Assembly: GCF_008244685.1 (NCBI RefSeq)
Contig: NZ_VTFT01000001.1
Location: 1,467,248 to 1,531,247, forward strand
Direction of reading: 5' to 3'
DNA: 64,000 nt
From: Luteimonas viscosa
GTDB taxonomy: Bacteria; Pseudomonadota; Gammaproteobacteria; Xanthomonadales; Xanthomonadaceae
Shown here: piece after piece, positions 21,328-35,542 of the stretch
Layout of the letters: each line of letters opens with the position of its first letter
Numbering within the stretch: position 1 is the stretch's first letter
Made by a program: the position numbers and the translations under genes
The notes under the pieces: model-generated
What the model was told of the DNA's origin: nothing
Databases searched by the model: none
What the model saw: the letters and a program-made list of their open reading frames with translations, nothing else

Positions 21328-21888
21328 ATGACGCCTGTTCCCGACCTCGATGCGGCGGTTGCCGCCCTGCGCCGCGGCGGCCTGATCGCCTATCCCACCG
21401 AAGGCGTCTGGGGTCTGGGCTGCGATCCGTTCGACGAGGCGGCGGTGCTGCGCCTGCTGGCGCTCAAGCAGCGCCCGGTCGACAAGGGACTGATCCTGGT
21501 GGCCGGCGCGCCGGTCCAGCTCGACGACCTCGTCGACTGGTCCTCGCTGCCGCCCGCCCGGCGCGACGAGGTGCAGGCCGCCTGGCCCGGCCCCCATACC
21601 TGGGTCGTGCCCGCGTCGGCGGCGGTTCCCCGGTGGATCCGCGGCGACCACGACGGTGTCGCCGTGCGGGTCAGCGCGCACCCGGTGGTGGCGGCGCTGT
21701 GCAAGGCGTTCGCGGGCCCACTGGTGTCGACCAGCGCCAACATCGCGGGCGATCCGGCGCCCCGCTCGCGCGCCGACCTCGCCCCCGGCATCCGCGATGG
21801 CGTCGAGCTGATCGTTGCCGGCGAAACTTCCGGACTGAGCCAGCCGACCGCCATCCGCGACGCCCGCAACGGTCGCCAACTCCGCTGA
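21328..21888 (+). CDS. tsaC: Threonylcarbamoyl-AMP synthase TsaC (Sua5/YciO/YrdC family)
   Basis: A 186-residue single-domain YrdC-type protein. It makes threonylcarbamoyl-AMP from threonine, bicarbonate and ATP for the t6A37 modification of ANN-decoding tRNAs. Motifs are AYPTEGVWGLGCDPFDE near the N-terminus, the KQRPVDKGLILV loop, and LVSTSANIAGDPAPRS. The short length and lack of a C-terminal Sua5 domain fit TsaC. The position after topA agrees with conserved dprA-smg-topA-tsaC clustering. Confidence 0.95.
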   Translation: MTPVPDLDAAVAALRRGGLIAYPTEGVWGLGCDPFDEAAVLRLLALKQRPVDKGLILVAGAPVQLDDLVDWSSLPPARRDEVQAAWPGPHTWVVPASAAVPRWIRGDHDGVAVRVSAHPVVAALCKAFAGPLVSTSANIAGDPAPRSRADLAPGIRDGVELIVAGETSGLSQPTAIRDARNGRQLR

Positions 21889-21944
21889 AATAGGCGGCTT
21901 TTTCCGCGATTCCGGTTTCACCGGCAACCAACTTCGCGCGCGCG

Positions 21945-21973
21945 TTGCCGCGTCGCACAATTTGTGATCTATT
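21945..21973 (+). promoter_or_regulatory. Candidate gltB promoter with a palindrome
   Basis: TTGCCG (21945-21950) and TCTATT (21968-21973) are 17 bases apart, each matching four of six consensus bases. The 11-bp palindrome CACAATTTGTG (21956-21966) lies between them and could be an operator. It is unusually AT-rich for this window. Support is modest. Confidence 0.4.
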
Positions 21974-22060
21974 CGGGTTCGTGGATGCGCCGCCGGGTGA
22001 TGTTCGACCGCGCCCGGCTCCGATTCCCACGCGACCCTCACACCAACGACGACGACGACG

Positions 22061-28124
<6,064 letters not shown>

Positions 28125-28224
28125 GCGTCGACGCAACGTGGCCGACCTGCGCGGGGGATTGAACCGGCCCTGACCGGAGGTCCCCGCGGTTTGCCCCATC
28201 GCGCCCGCGGCGGCAAGATGAGGC

Positions 28225-28956
28225 ATGCGTCCGCGTCTTCCCGCCGTCTTGCTGACCTCGCTGCTCGCTGCCGTGAGCGTACGCGCGGCGGAGCCTGTGA
28301 CCGTTTACCGGTGCACCGACACGCAGGGCCACGTCACCCTGGGCGACGTTCCGTGCCCGCGGGGTTCGTCGGAGCAGGTGATGACGTTGCAGCGGCCGGC
28401 CGACAGGCCTACGCCACCTCCGCGTGCCGAAGAGCAGCTTCCTGCCGACGACCCGCCGCCCCGCCCGCAGGTGGTGGTCGTACGTACGCCACAGCCGATG
28501 TACGAGTGCACCACGCCCGATGGTGAGCGGTACACCAGCGACGATGGCCACGGCAACCCGCGCTGGGTGCCCCTGTGGACGCTCGGCTACCGCAGTGGCC
28601 ACGGGCCCGGCCGTCCACCTGAGGCGGAGAGCGGCGCGCTGTCCCGGTACTACGCCGACCGTCCCCTCGGCGGGCGCGTCGGCGCGCCCACGCCGCGCCC
28701 GGATCCACCGACGGCCGGCCCCGGTCGGCCCGGTCGGCCCGACCGTCCAGGTTACGGCGGCCTCGGCGGGCCGGGCACCTGGGTCCGCGACACCTGCCAT
28801 GCCCTGCCGCAGGGCGAGGTCTGCGCGCGCCTGGTCGATCGCCGGGAAGAGATCCGCCGGCGCTTCTTCAACGCGCAGGAGACCGAACGCAACCGCCTGC
28901 GCACCGAGGAACGCGGCATCAACGCGCGCCTCGCTGCAGACTGCGGGACAGGCTGA
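28225..28956 (+). CDS. Exported DUF4124-domain protein
   Basis: A 243-residue protein with a signal peptide (1-22, ending VRA) and an N-terminal DUF4124 segment, TVYRCTDTQGHVTLGDVPC (about 26-45), with its paired cysteines. The middle is proline- and glycine-rich and of low complexity (about 55-190). The C-terminal part is charged and helical. DUF4124 proteins are periplasmic or membrane-associated and of unknown function. Its stop overlaps the next gene's start by one base (TGATG), and both genes share the same architecture, so they look like a tandem duplicate. Confidence 0.8.
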   Translation: MRPRLPAVLLTSLLAAVSVRAAEPVTVYRCTDTQGHVTLGDVPCPRGSSEQVMTLQRPADRPTPPPRAEEQLPADDPPPRPQVVVVRTPQPMYECTTPDGERYTSDDGHGNPRWVPLWTLGYRSGHGPGRPPEAESGALSRYYADRPLGGRVGAPTPRPDPPTAGPGRPGRPDRPGYGGLGGPGTWVRDTCHALPQGEVCARLVDRREEIRRRFFNAQETERNRLRTEERGINARLAADCGTG

Positions 28957-29618
28957 TGCGCCCGGGGCGGATGGCGGCCTGCCTCCTGCTGCTCCTCGGC
29001 GCGACGCTGGCGTTGGCACAGGACGACGCCGGCACCATCTACCGCTGCACGGCGGCCAGCGGCGAGGTCACGATCCAGAACGGCACGCCCTGTCCCGCCG
29101 GCAGCCGGCAGGAGATCCGCAAGGTCGACGCACTGCCCTCTCGACCGCCGCCGGCAGGCATCCCCGGAGGCCTGACGGTGGTCGAGGAACCGGCCTACAC
29201 GCCGCCGCCGCTGTCGAACTTCATCCAGGTCGCCGGACCGCAGGACGAACCGATCACCGGTCCCGAGCGCCCCGATCTCCCGGAACCGGCGCAACTCGCG
29301 GACAGCGAACGCCTGCCGCCGCCACCGATCTACCAGTGTGAAACCTGGGACAACGACAGCTACGTGAGCGAGGACTGGTCGCCCAAGCCGCGTTGCGTGC
29401 GCCTGGACACCGCCGGCGTCGGCGCCGCCTGCGAGAACAAGTACGACGTCTGCGCGCGTATCGGCGACCGCGACGCCTGCGACGGCTGGAAACGCCGCCA
29501 GCGCGAGATCGAATCCGGCTGGCGGCATGCCCGCGGCGCGGACAAACCCGCGCTGCAGGAAGAGTTCGCGCGGGTGACGAGGATCCTGGTCGATTCCACC
29601 TGCGCACTGCCGCCCTGA
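28956..29618 (+). CDS. Exported DUF4124-domain protein, second copy
   Basis: A 220-residue protein with a signal peptide (about 1-24, ending LALA), DUF4124 segment TIYRCTAASGEVTIQNGTPC, a proline-rich linker, and a C-terminal cysteine-containing domain (YQCETWDNDSYVSEDW, CENKYDVCARIGDRDACDGW). Translationally coupled to the preceding DUF4124 gene. The copies share layout but have diverged strongly. Function unknown. The stop codon lies in the loop of a hairpin shared with the convergent VOC gene. Confidence 0.8.
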   Translation: MRPGRMAACLLLLLGATLALAQDDAGTIYRCTAASGEVTIQNGTPCPAGSRQEIRKVDALPSRPPPAGIPGGLTVVEEPAYTPPPLSNFIQVAGPQDEPITGPERPDLPEPAQLADSERLPPPPIYQCETWDNDSYVSEDWSPKPRCVRLDTAGVGAACENKYDVCARIGDRDACDGWKRRQREIESGWRHARGADKPALQEEFARVTRILVDSTCALPP

Positions 29619-29625
29619 GGGCGGC
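29609..29625. terminator. Short hairpin centred on the DUF4124 stop codon
   Basis: GCCGCCC/GGGCGGC with the TGA stop as loop, in the seven-base gap between convergent genes. It is likely a compact bidirectional terminator, although no T-run follows. Confidence 0.45.
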
Positions 29626-30060
29626 TCACGCGTCGAAACGGATGTGCACCGAGTCCGCGCTGCGCTGGGCGGGGCCGTGGAAGACCGCCTCGATGTTGTT
29701 GCCGTCGGGATCGAGCACGAACGCGGCGTAATAGCCCGGGTGGTAGGGCCGCTCGCCGGGCGCGCCGTTGTCGCGACCGCCATGGGCGAGCGCGGCGGCA
29801 TGGAAGGCATCCACCGCCGCCCGGTCGCGGGCCTGCAGGGCGAAATGGTGGCGCCCGGTCAGGTCGCCCTGCGCCGCCTCGCTGTCGGCGGTCGACACGA
29901 ACAGTTCGTCGGCCCAGAACCAGCCCTCGCCGCTGCCGCCCATCGGGATGTCCAGTGCGCCGAGCACGGCCTCGTAGAAGCGGCGGCTGGCGTCGAGGTC
30001 GCGGACCACCAGTTGCAGGTGGTCGATCAGCCGGCCGCGGTGGAGTTCGTTCGTTTCCAT
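29626..30060 (-). CDS. VOC/glyoxalase-superfamily protein
   Basis: A 144-residue protein with two beta-alpha-beta-beta-beta units of the vicinal oxygen chelate fold. Likely metal ligands are His14 in RLIDHLQLVVRDLDAS, a His in GRHHFALQAR, and a Glu in DPDGNNIEAVFHGP. The family includes glyoxalases, dioxygenases and antibiotic-resistance proteins, so the substrate cannot be named. A weak Shine-Dalgarno (AGGAA) precedes the start. Between this gene and the upstream SDR (30061-30264) I see nothing recognisable. Confidence 0.8.
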   Translation of the reverse strand: METNELHRGRLIDHLQLVVRDLDASRRFYEAVLGALDIPMGGSGEGWFWADELFVSTADSEAAQGDLTGRHHFALQARDRAAVDAFHAAALAHGGRDNGAPGERPYHPGYYAAFVLDPDGNNIEAVFHGPAQRSADSVHIRFDA

Positions 30061-30264
30061 GTCCCGGTTCCTGCGGATGAAGTGCCGCCGATGGTAGCCG
30101 GCGACCTCCGGCGCGCCAATCGCGGCGCAGGCCGCAGGGCCGGGTGCGCCGCAGCGCTGCGGAACGTCCCTTTGCCCGACCCGGCCGCGGCCATCCCGTC
30201 GACGACGCGGCGGCCAGAGGCGGCTTGACCGCGGAACGCGCTGCGAAGCCGCGCGCGAGCCTGG

Positions 30265-31041
30265 TCAGAAGCCGTAGCGCAGGAACCCGCCATCGACCGC
30301 GATGCACTCGCCGGTGATGTAGCCCGCCGCCGGCAGGCACAGGAAGGCGACCGCGGCGGCCACTTCCTCCGGTTCGCCGACGCGGCCCATCGGCGTGCGC
30401 AGCAGCACTTCGTCGAGATAGTCGGGATCGGACAGCTTGTCCGAGGTGCGGCGCGTGCGGATGTACCAGGGCGCCACCGAGTTCACCCGCACCCCGTCCT
30501 CGGCCCACTCGACGGCGAGGTTGCGCGTCATCTGGTGCATCGCCGCCTTGCTCATGCCGTAAGGCGCGCCGCTGCGCACGTGGGTGAATCCCGACACGCT
30601 GCCGACGTTGACGATGCTGGACGCGGCGTGCCTGGTCAGCAGCGGATGCGCGTAGCGTGAAAGCTCGAACGCACTGAAGGTGTTGACCTCGAAGATCTCG
30701 CGCCACTCGTCCTCGGCGTAGTCGGTGGCGGCGCGGGTGAGGTTGCCGCCGGCGTTGTTGACCAGGATGTTCAGTCCGTCGCCCTGATCCTCGACCCAGT
30801 CCAGCACCTCGCGCCGCTGCTCGTCGTCGGACACGTCGCCGATGAAGGCGCGGATGTCGCCGTCCTGGAACTCCTCGGCAAGTTCGTCGCGCGCGACCTC
30901 CAGCGCGTCGCCGTTGCGCGCGACGATCAGCACGGTGGCGCCGAAGCCGAGCAGCTCGCGTGCGATCGCGCGGCCGATGCCGGCGCTGCCACCGGTGACC
31001 AGTGCGAGTTGTCCATCCAGGCGCCAGCGATGCGGGTCCAT
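30265..31041 (-). CDS. Short-chain dehydrogenase/reductase (tropinone-reductase-like)
   Basis: A 258-residue classical SDR. The NAD(P) site is [17 protein letters not shown] marks the beta-4 strand. The catalytic Ser is in NVGSVSGF, and Tyr/Lys in [12 protein letters not shown]. The conserved C-terminal [14 protein letters not shown] is present. It is similar in type to plant tropinone reductase-like SDRs common in bacteria. The substrate is unknown. It lies next to the pectin locus in the same orientation, but 168 bases separate it from the esterase-cupin gene, so membership is uncertain. The gap 31042-31208 holds no gene with a start codon. Confidence 0.85.
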   Translation of the reverse strand: MDPHRWRLDGQLALVTGGSAGIGRAIARELLGFGATVLIVARNGDALEVARDELAEEFQDGDIRAFIGDVSDDEQRREVLDWVEDQGDGLNILVNNAGGNLTRAATDYAEDEWREIFEVNTFSAFELSRYAHPLLTRHAASSIVNVGSVSGFTHVRSGAPYGMSKAAMHQMTRNLAVEWAEDGVRVNSVAPWYIRTRRTSDKLSDPDYLDEVLLRTPMGRVGEPEEVAAAVAFLCLPAAGYITGECIAVDGGFLRYGF

Positions 31042-31208
31042 CTTCGCGCGTCCAAAACCGGGTCCGGCCTAGGATAGCGCCCTACCGCCCCGCAGAACCC
31101 CACGCACCGGATCGCCAGACCCGCCGCGCTCGCCGCCGCCCTGCTCTGCGCCGCCTGTTCGCCACCGCGGGAGCCGCCGGACCAACAGCCGCCGGAGCCG
31201 CAGGCCGC

Positions 31209-32336
31209 TCAGGGGGTGCGCGACGCCTCGTCGAATACGATGAAGATCACCAGATCCTCGTCGCCGAGCTGGCGCAACGCGTGGCTGTCGCCGTTGCGGG
31301 TGAGGATCGCGTCGCCCGGGCCGACCTCGCGCGCGTCGCCGTTGAGGACGAGTTCGCCGCGGCCGGAGATCACGTAGTAGATCTCGTCCTTGTCGTTGAC
31401 ATGGGCGCCGATGGTCGCGCCGGGATGCAGCGCGCGCTTGCGGAACACGAGGTTGAACCCGGTGGCGTCGGAGAAGAACGGATAGGCGGTCGTGGTGCCT
31501 TCGCCTGCGTGCGGGCCCGGCTGGATCACCGCGATGTCCCGCTCCTGGACCACGATCGAAGGCGATACCGCCACGGGCGCGGGCGCGGCGATCATGGGGC
31601 ACGTGCCTGCCGTGACCGGCCTGACGGGCGCGTCCGTATCGGCCGCATGCCAGCCCGCGGCCACAAGGCAGGCGACCACCTGCGCGCCCGCCGCGCTGAA
31701 GTGGGTGTCGTCGGCCTGGCGCTGCGCCGGCACGTGCAGGAAATAGGGCTTGGACGCCGCATCGCCCAGCCCGCGCAGCCAGTCCATGCTCAGCGCGTTG
31801 AGATCGACCAGGGCCACCCCCTCGCGTCCAGCGAGCTCCCGCATCGCCTGCGGATAGGGGCCGTGGGTGTCGAGCAGCTGGCCGCCGTCGAACTTGCGCC
31901 GCGCCACCGGCGTCACCAGCACCGGCGTTGCGCCGCGTTCCCGCGCCAGCGCCACGTAGCGCTGCAGCCAGGCCGGGTAGGCGACGGCAGGATCGGTGTA
32001 GCGCGCGGGATCCTCGACCTTGGCGTCGTTGTGCCCGAACTGGACCAGCAGCACGTCGCCGCGGCGCAGGTCCTTCGCGATCGCATCGAGCCAGCCCTGC
32101 TCGATGAAGCTGCGCGCGCTGCGGCCGCTCTGCGCGTGGTTGCGCACTTCCCAGCCGTCGGCCAGCAGCGGCTGCAGGCGCATTCCCCAGCCTTCGCGCG
32201 GCGCGCGCTCTGCGGGATAGACGCTGGCGGTGGAGTCCCCGGCGATGAAGACGCGCCTGGGCTCCCCGGCGGTTGCCGTCGCGACGGCGAGACACAGGCC
32301 CGACGCGAGGGCGATGATCGGTTCAATGATGCTCAT
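31209..32336 (-). CDS. Rhamnogalacturonan-acetylesterase-like SGNH hydrolase fused to a cupin
   Basis: A 375-residue exported protein. Residues 1-24 look like a signal peptide. Residues 27-225 form an SGNH/GDSL hydrolase close to family CE12 rhamnogalacturonan acetylesterases: block I FIAGDSTAS with nucleophile Ser35, block III FGHNDAK with Asn103, block V DDTHF with Asp209/His212. Residues about 262-375 are a cupin barrel (GATIGAHVNDKDEIYYVISG) with His/Glu positions that could bind metal or sugar. It likely removes acetyl groups from pectin fragments in the periplasm. A strong terminator lies upstream, after kduD, so it needs its own promoter in 32337-32443. Confidence 0.85.
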   Translation of the reverse strand: MSIIEPIIALASGLCLAVATATAGEPRRVFIAGDSTASVYPAERAPREGWGMRLQPLLADGWEVRNHAQSGRSARSFIEQGWLDAIAKDLRRGDVLLVQFGHNDAKVEDPARYTDPAVAYPAWLQRYVALARERGATPVLVTPVARRKFDGGQLLDTHGPYPQAMRELAGREGVALVDLNALSMDWLRGLGDAASKPYFLHVPAQRQADDTHFSAAGAQVVACLVAAGWHAADTDAPVRPVTAGTCPMIAAPAPVAVSPSIVVQERDIAVIQPGPHAGEGTTTAYPFFSDATGFNLVFRKRALHPGATIGAHVNDKDEIYYVISGRGELVLNGDAREVGPGDAILTRNGDSHALRQLGDEDLVIFIVFDEASRTP

Positions 32337-32443
32337 CGCGGACCCTCCGCGGGCGATGGCGGCGGCGCCACCCGCGGCAGTCGCCGCGCCCGGCTCGGGC
32401 GGCCGGAAGGCGGCGGTCCGCTCGCGGCGACCCGGCTGCCGTG

Positions 32444-32502
32444 AAAAAAAGGAGCGGGCGGAGAGGATCCCGTCGGGGAGGACACCGACCCTCCCGCCCG
32501 TT
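32444..32502 (-). terminator. Rho-independent terminator of kduI-kduD
   Basis: Reading leftward after the kduD stop, a GC-rich stem whose outer arms are 32491-32502 and 32453-32463 is followed by CTCC and seven consecutive T (32444-32450). It is the clearest intrinsic terminator in the window. Confidence 0.85.
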
Positions 32503-32514
32503 CCGGAGAGGACC

Positions 32515-33273
32515 TCAGCGCGCGAGCCAGCCGCCGTCGACCGGGATCACCGCGCCATTGACGTAGTCCGAGGCGCGACTGGCGAGGAACACCGCGGTAC
32601 CACCGAGGTCGGAAGGCTCGCCCCAGCGCCCCGCCGGGATACGGTCGAGGATCGCCTTGTTGCGGTCGGCATCGGCCCGCAGCTGCGCGGTGTTGTCGGT
32701 CGCCATGTATCCCGGCGCGATCGCATTGATGTTGATGCCCCTGCTGCCCCACTCGTTCGCGAGCAGCCGGGTGATGCCGGCGATGCCGCTCTTGGAGGCG
32801 GTGTACGAGGGCACGCGGATTCCGCCCTGGAACGACAGCATCGAGGCGATGTTGATGATCTTGCCGCTGCCCTGGGCGATGAAGTGCCTGCCGGCCGCCT
32901 GCGACATGAAGAACGCGGACTTGATGTTGACGTTCATCACGTCGTCCCAGTCCTTCTCGCTGAAATCCACCGCGTCGGCGCGGCGGATCAGGCCGGCGTT
33001 GTTGACCAGGATGTCCAACCCGCCGAGCCCGTCGACGGTCTCCCTGACCAGCCGTTCGACCGGCTCGATCGAAATCAGGTTGGCGTCGAGGTTGAGGAAG
33101 CGGCGCCCCAGCGCGCGCACCCCGTCGCCCGTCTCTGCCGCTTCCACGATGCCCGCCGCGGCGATGTCGGCGCCGGCTTCGGCGAGCGCCAGGGCGATGC
33201 CCTGGCCGAGCCCGGTGTTGGCGCCGGTGACCAGCGCGACCTTGCCTTCGAGACTGAAAGGATTGCCTGCCAT
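32515..33273 (-). CDS. kduD: 2-dehydro-3-deoxy-D-gluconate 5-dehydrogenase KduD
   Basis: A 252-residue SDR that reduces 3-deoxy-D-glycero-2,5-hexodiulosonate (the KduI product) to 2-keto-3-deoxygluconate. Signatures are TGANTGLGQGIALALAEAG, DILVNNAGLIRRADA, the Ser in NIASMLSFQGGIRVPSY with Tyr/Lys in SYTASKSG, and the typical KduD tail NGAVIPVDGGWLAR. It lies immediately downstream of kduI (39-base gap) and upstream of a terminator. The IRRADA and FQGGIRVPSYTASK segments are characteristic of KduD rather than general SDRs. Confidence 0.93.
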   Translation of the reverse strand: MAGNPFSLEGKVALVTGANTGLGQGIALALAEAGADIAAAGIVEAAETGDGVRALGRRFLNLDANLISIEPVERLVRETVDGLGGLDILVNNAGLIRRADAVDFSEKDWDDVMNVNIKSAFFMSQAAGRHFIAQGSGKIINIASMLSFQGGIRVPSYTASKSGIAGITRLLANEWGSRGININAIAPGYMATDNTAQLRADADRNKAILDRIPAGRWGEPSDLGGTAVFLASRASDYVNGAVIPVDGGWLAR

Positions 33274-33312
33274 CGTGTTCGGTTCCTTGCGTGGGTTGCG
33301 CGGCGGATGGGG

Positions 33313-34161
33313 TTACTTGAGCTGGCAGATGTCCAGCACGTGCATGTCGGTGTAGTCGAGGTTCTCGCCGCCCATGGCCCAGATGAAGGCGTAGTTGGAC
33401 GTCCCCGACCCCATGTGGATCGACCACGGCGGCGAGATCACCGCCTCGTCGGTGGCCACCACGATGTGGCGCTGCGCGTCGGGCTGGCCCATGAAGTGGT
33501 AGACGCGGTCGTCGTCGCCGAGGTCGAAATAGAAGTAGACCTCGCTGCGACGGTCGTGCAGGTGCGGCGGCATGGTGTTCCAGACGCTGCCGGGCTTGAG
33601 CACGGTCAGGCCCAGCAGCAACTGCGAGGACCGGCAGGTGGCCGGCACGATGAACTGGTAGATCGTGCGTTCGTTGCTTGTTTCCAGCGCCCCGCGCTCG
33701 AGCGCCACGGCGTCCTTGATCGAGAGCTGTTTCGTCTCGAAGCGCGCATGCGCAGGTGTGGAAGCCAGGTAGAACTTCGCCGGGTTGGCCGCGTCGTCGG
33801 AAGAAAAGGACACGTCCTGGCTGCCCATCGCCACGTACAGGCCGTCCTTGGGACCCAGCGCGTACGCGGTGCCGTCGACGGTCACCTTGCCGGCGCCGCC
33901 ACCGACGTTGATCACGCCCAGTTCGCGCCGCTCGAGGAAGGGGTGGCCCTTCGCCGATTCTGGCTCGGTCTGTCGCGGCAGCTCGACCGTTTTCGACACC
34001 GGCGCGGCGCCGCCGAGCACGAAGCGTTCGTTGTGCGAATAGTTGAGCTGCACCGTGTCCGCGACGAACAGGTCGCCGACCAGGTAGCGGTCGCGCAGCT
34101 GGTCGTTGCTGGCGCCGTCCATCATGTCCGGATGGGTGGCGTGGTAGGTCTTGCAGAACAT
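33313..34161 (-). CDS. kduI: 5-dehydro-4-deoxy-D-glucuronate isomerase KduI
   Basis: A 282-residue cupin isomerase of unsaturated-uronate (pectin) degradation. Zinc ligands are in [20 protein letters not shown] and in a further His near WSIHMGSG. The N-terminus matches KduI ([19 protein letters not shown]). It converts 4-deoxy-5-keto-uronate to 3-deoxy-D-glycero-2,5-hexodiulosonate. It is first in kduI-kduD. An ACCGGTGTC operator lies 73-88 bases upstream, so it is probably repressed by the neighbouring LacI protein. Confidence 0.96.
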   Translation of the reverse strand: MFCKTYHATHPDMMDGASNDQLRDRYLVGDLFVADTVQLNYSHNERFVLGGAAPVSKTVELPRQTEPESAKGHPFLERRELGVINVGGGAGKVTVDGTAYALGPKDGLYVAMGSQDVSFSSDDAANPAKFYLASTPAHARFETKQLSIKDAVALERGALETSNERTIYQFIVPATCRSSQLLLGLTVLKPGSVWNTMPPHLHDRRSEVYFYFDLGDDDRVYHFMGQPDAQRHIVVATDEAVISPPWSIHMGSGTSNYAFIWAMGGENLDYTDMHVLDICQLK

Positions 34162-34233
34162 GGGCGGGAACTCCGTGATTCGGAGGCCGGCGCAGCCGGC
34201 CGGTGGATCGGACGGAGGCCAGTCTATCGATTC

Positions 34234-34249
34234 TGGTAACCGGTGTCAT
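34234..34249. promoter_or_regulatory. LacI-type operator upstream of kduI
   Basis: TGGTAACCGGTGTCAT, an imperfect palindrome centred on ACCGGT. The 13-mer GGTAACCGGTGTC recurs exactly at 48006-48018. Close variants occur at 35525 and 40904. Confidence 0.7.
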
Positions 34250-34273
34250 ACTGCGCTGCGGCAAGCCGAAACA

Positions 34274-34471
34274 GCGTAGCCCGGGTAAGCGCAGCGCACC
34301 CGGGGCCGCGTCGCCCTCGCCGGACTGCCCATCCGCAAACGCCACCCCGGTGCGGCCGTCCCATGATCGTTCGGGTCCACACCGCCGGATACGCACCACG
34401 GACACGGCCCGTCCTTGCCGGAACGCGCGGGAGTCGAGGTCCCGGATGCGCTGCGCTTATCCGGGCTACGC
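34274..34471. repeat. Inverted pair of 31-bp repeats in the kduI-lacI gap
   Basis: Copies at 34274-34304 (starting GCGTAGCCCGGGTAAGCGCA) and 34441-34471 (inverted) match at 29 of 31 positions and enclose 136 bases with no recognisable gene. The inner copy runs into the 3' end of lacI and supplies its TAG stop codon (34466-34468). With the operator at 34234, this is all I see in the 34162-34465 interval. Confidence 0.8.
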
Positions 34472-35509
34472 GGGGGGCTGGCAGGAGTCGCGGATGACCA
34501 GGTGCGGCCGGACGCTCGACAGCGGGCGCGGGGCACCGTCGGTCTGCAGCAGCATCGCCGCGGCCATGCGCCCGGTATCGCGCGTGTCGCGGCGCACCGA
34601 GGTGAGCGGCGGCCACAGGCGCGAGGCCAGCGGGCTGTCGTCGTAGCCCACCACCGACAGCTGTTTCGGGATCTGGATGCCGGTGCGCAGCGCCACGCGG
34701 TAGACGCCCGCGGCCATTTCGTCGTTGCCGCAGAAGATCGCGGTCGGGCGCTTCTTCGCGCCGAGCAGCTTCTCGGCCGCGGCCACGCCCGACTCGAAGG
34801 TATACCCGGCTTCGACCAGGCGCGACGGCGGCAGCTCGATGCCGCGCCGCTGCAGCGCGCCGACGAAACCGTGGGTGCGCTCGATCGCGGAGCGGTAGGC
34901 GGCAGGACCGGTGATCATCGCCACCTCGCGGTGGCCCAGCGACTGCAGGTAGTCGGCCACTTCCGCGGCGCCGTCGCGGTCGTGGGTCACGACGATACGG
35001 TCGGGCGCATCGAGCGCCACCGCCGCGATACGCGCGTACCGGCAGCCGACGTCGTCCAGCATGTCGGCCAGGGCCTGGTCCTCGGAGACGCGCGGCACCA
35101 GCATCACCCCGTGCAGCTTCTGCTGCTGGACGAAGCGCCGCACGCCGTCGACATAGTTCGGACTGCGGCTGTCGCAGGGATGGACCACGAGCTCGAAACC
35201 CGAGTCGCGCAGCGCGTCCAGCGCGCCGTACTGGATGTCGACGATGTACTGCGCGGTCGGGTTGTCGTAGATCATGCCGATCAGGAAGGAACGGCGGAAC
35301 GCGAGGCCACGCGCCATCGGGTCGGGCACGTAGCCCACCTCGCGCATCAGCGTCTCGACCTTGTCGCGCGTGTCCGCACGCACCAGCGGCGAACGGTTGA
35401 TGATCCGCGACACGGTCTTCTTGGACACCCCGGCGAGCCGGGCGATGTCGTTGATGGTCGCCGCCTTGCCCCGCACGGGCCTGGCGTCGTCTTCCTTGGT
35501 TCGCGGCAT
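34466..35509 (-). CDS. LacI-family transcriptional regulator of the pectin locus
   Basis: A 347-residue LacI/GalR regulator. Residues about 17-40 form the DNA-binding helix-turn-helix and hinge region (TINDIARLAGVSKKTVSRII). The rest is a periplasmic-binding-protein-like sensor domain with IGMIYDNPTAQYI and AIFCGNDEMAAGVYRVAL. The ligand is probably KDG or another uronate intermediate, inferred from context. An operator-like site lies between its start and the GH43 stop, so autoregulation is likely. The stop codon comes from a repeat element. It may be the functional counterpart of KdgR/UxuR in this family. Confidence 0.92.
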   Translation of the reverse strand: MPRTKEDDARPVRGKAATINDIARLAGVSKKTVSRIINRSPLVRADTRDKVETLMREVGYVPDPMARGLAFRRSFLIGMIYDNPTAQYIVDIQYGALDALRDSGFELVVHPCDSRSPNYVDGVRRFVQQQKLHGVMLVPRVSEDQALADMLDDVGCRYARIAAVALDAPDRIVVTHDRDGAAEVADYLQSLGHREVAMITGPAAYRSAIERTHGFVGALQRRGIELPPSRLVEAGYTFESGVAAAEKLLGAKKRPTAIFCGNDEMAAGVYRVALRTGIQIPKQLSVVGYDDSPLASRLWPPLTSVRRDTRDTGRMAAAMLLQTDGAPRPLSSVRPHLVIRDSCQPPA

Positions 35510-35524
35510 GTCGTGTCCCGCCGG

Positions 35525-35540
35525 CTGATACCGGTGTCGG
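35525..35540. promoter_or_regulatory. LacI-type operator upstream of lacI
   Basis: CTGATACCGGTGTCGG, with 12-base core GATACCGGTGTC nearly palindromic. It occupies the 33-base gap between the GH43 stop and the lacI start. GATACCGG recurs without GTC at about 35557-35564 inside GH43. Confidence 0.65.
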
Positions 35541-35542
35541 GA

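Noticed and set aside
31081-31208. Lipoprotein-like signal sequence (LAAALLCAACSPP in one forward frame)
   Set aside because: An in-frame stop lies just upstream, no ATG, GTG or TTG precedes it, and the lipobox is imperfect. At best it is a remnant.
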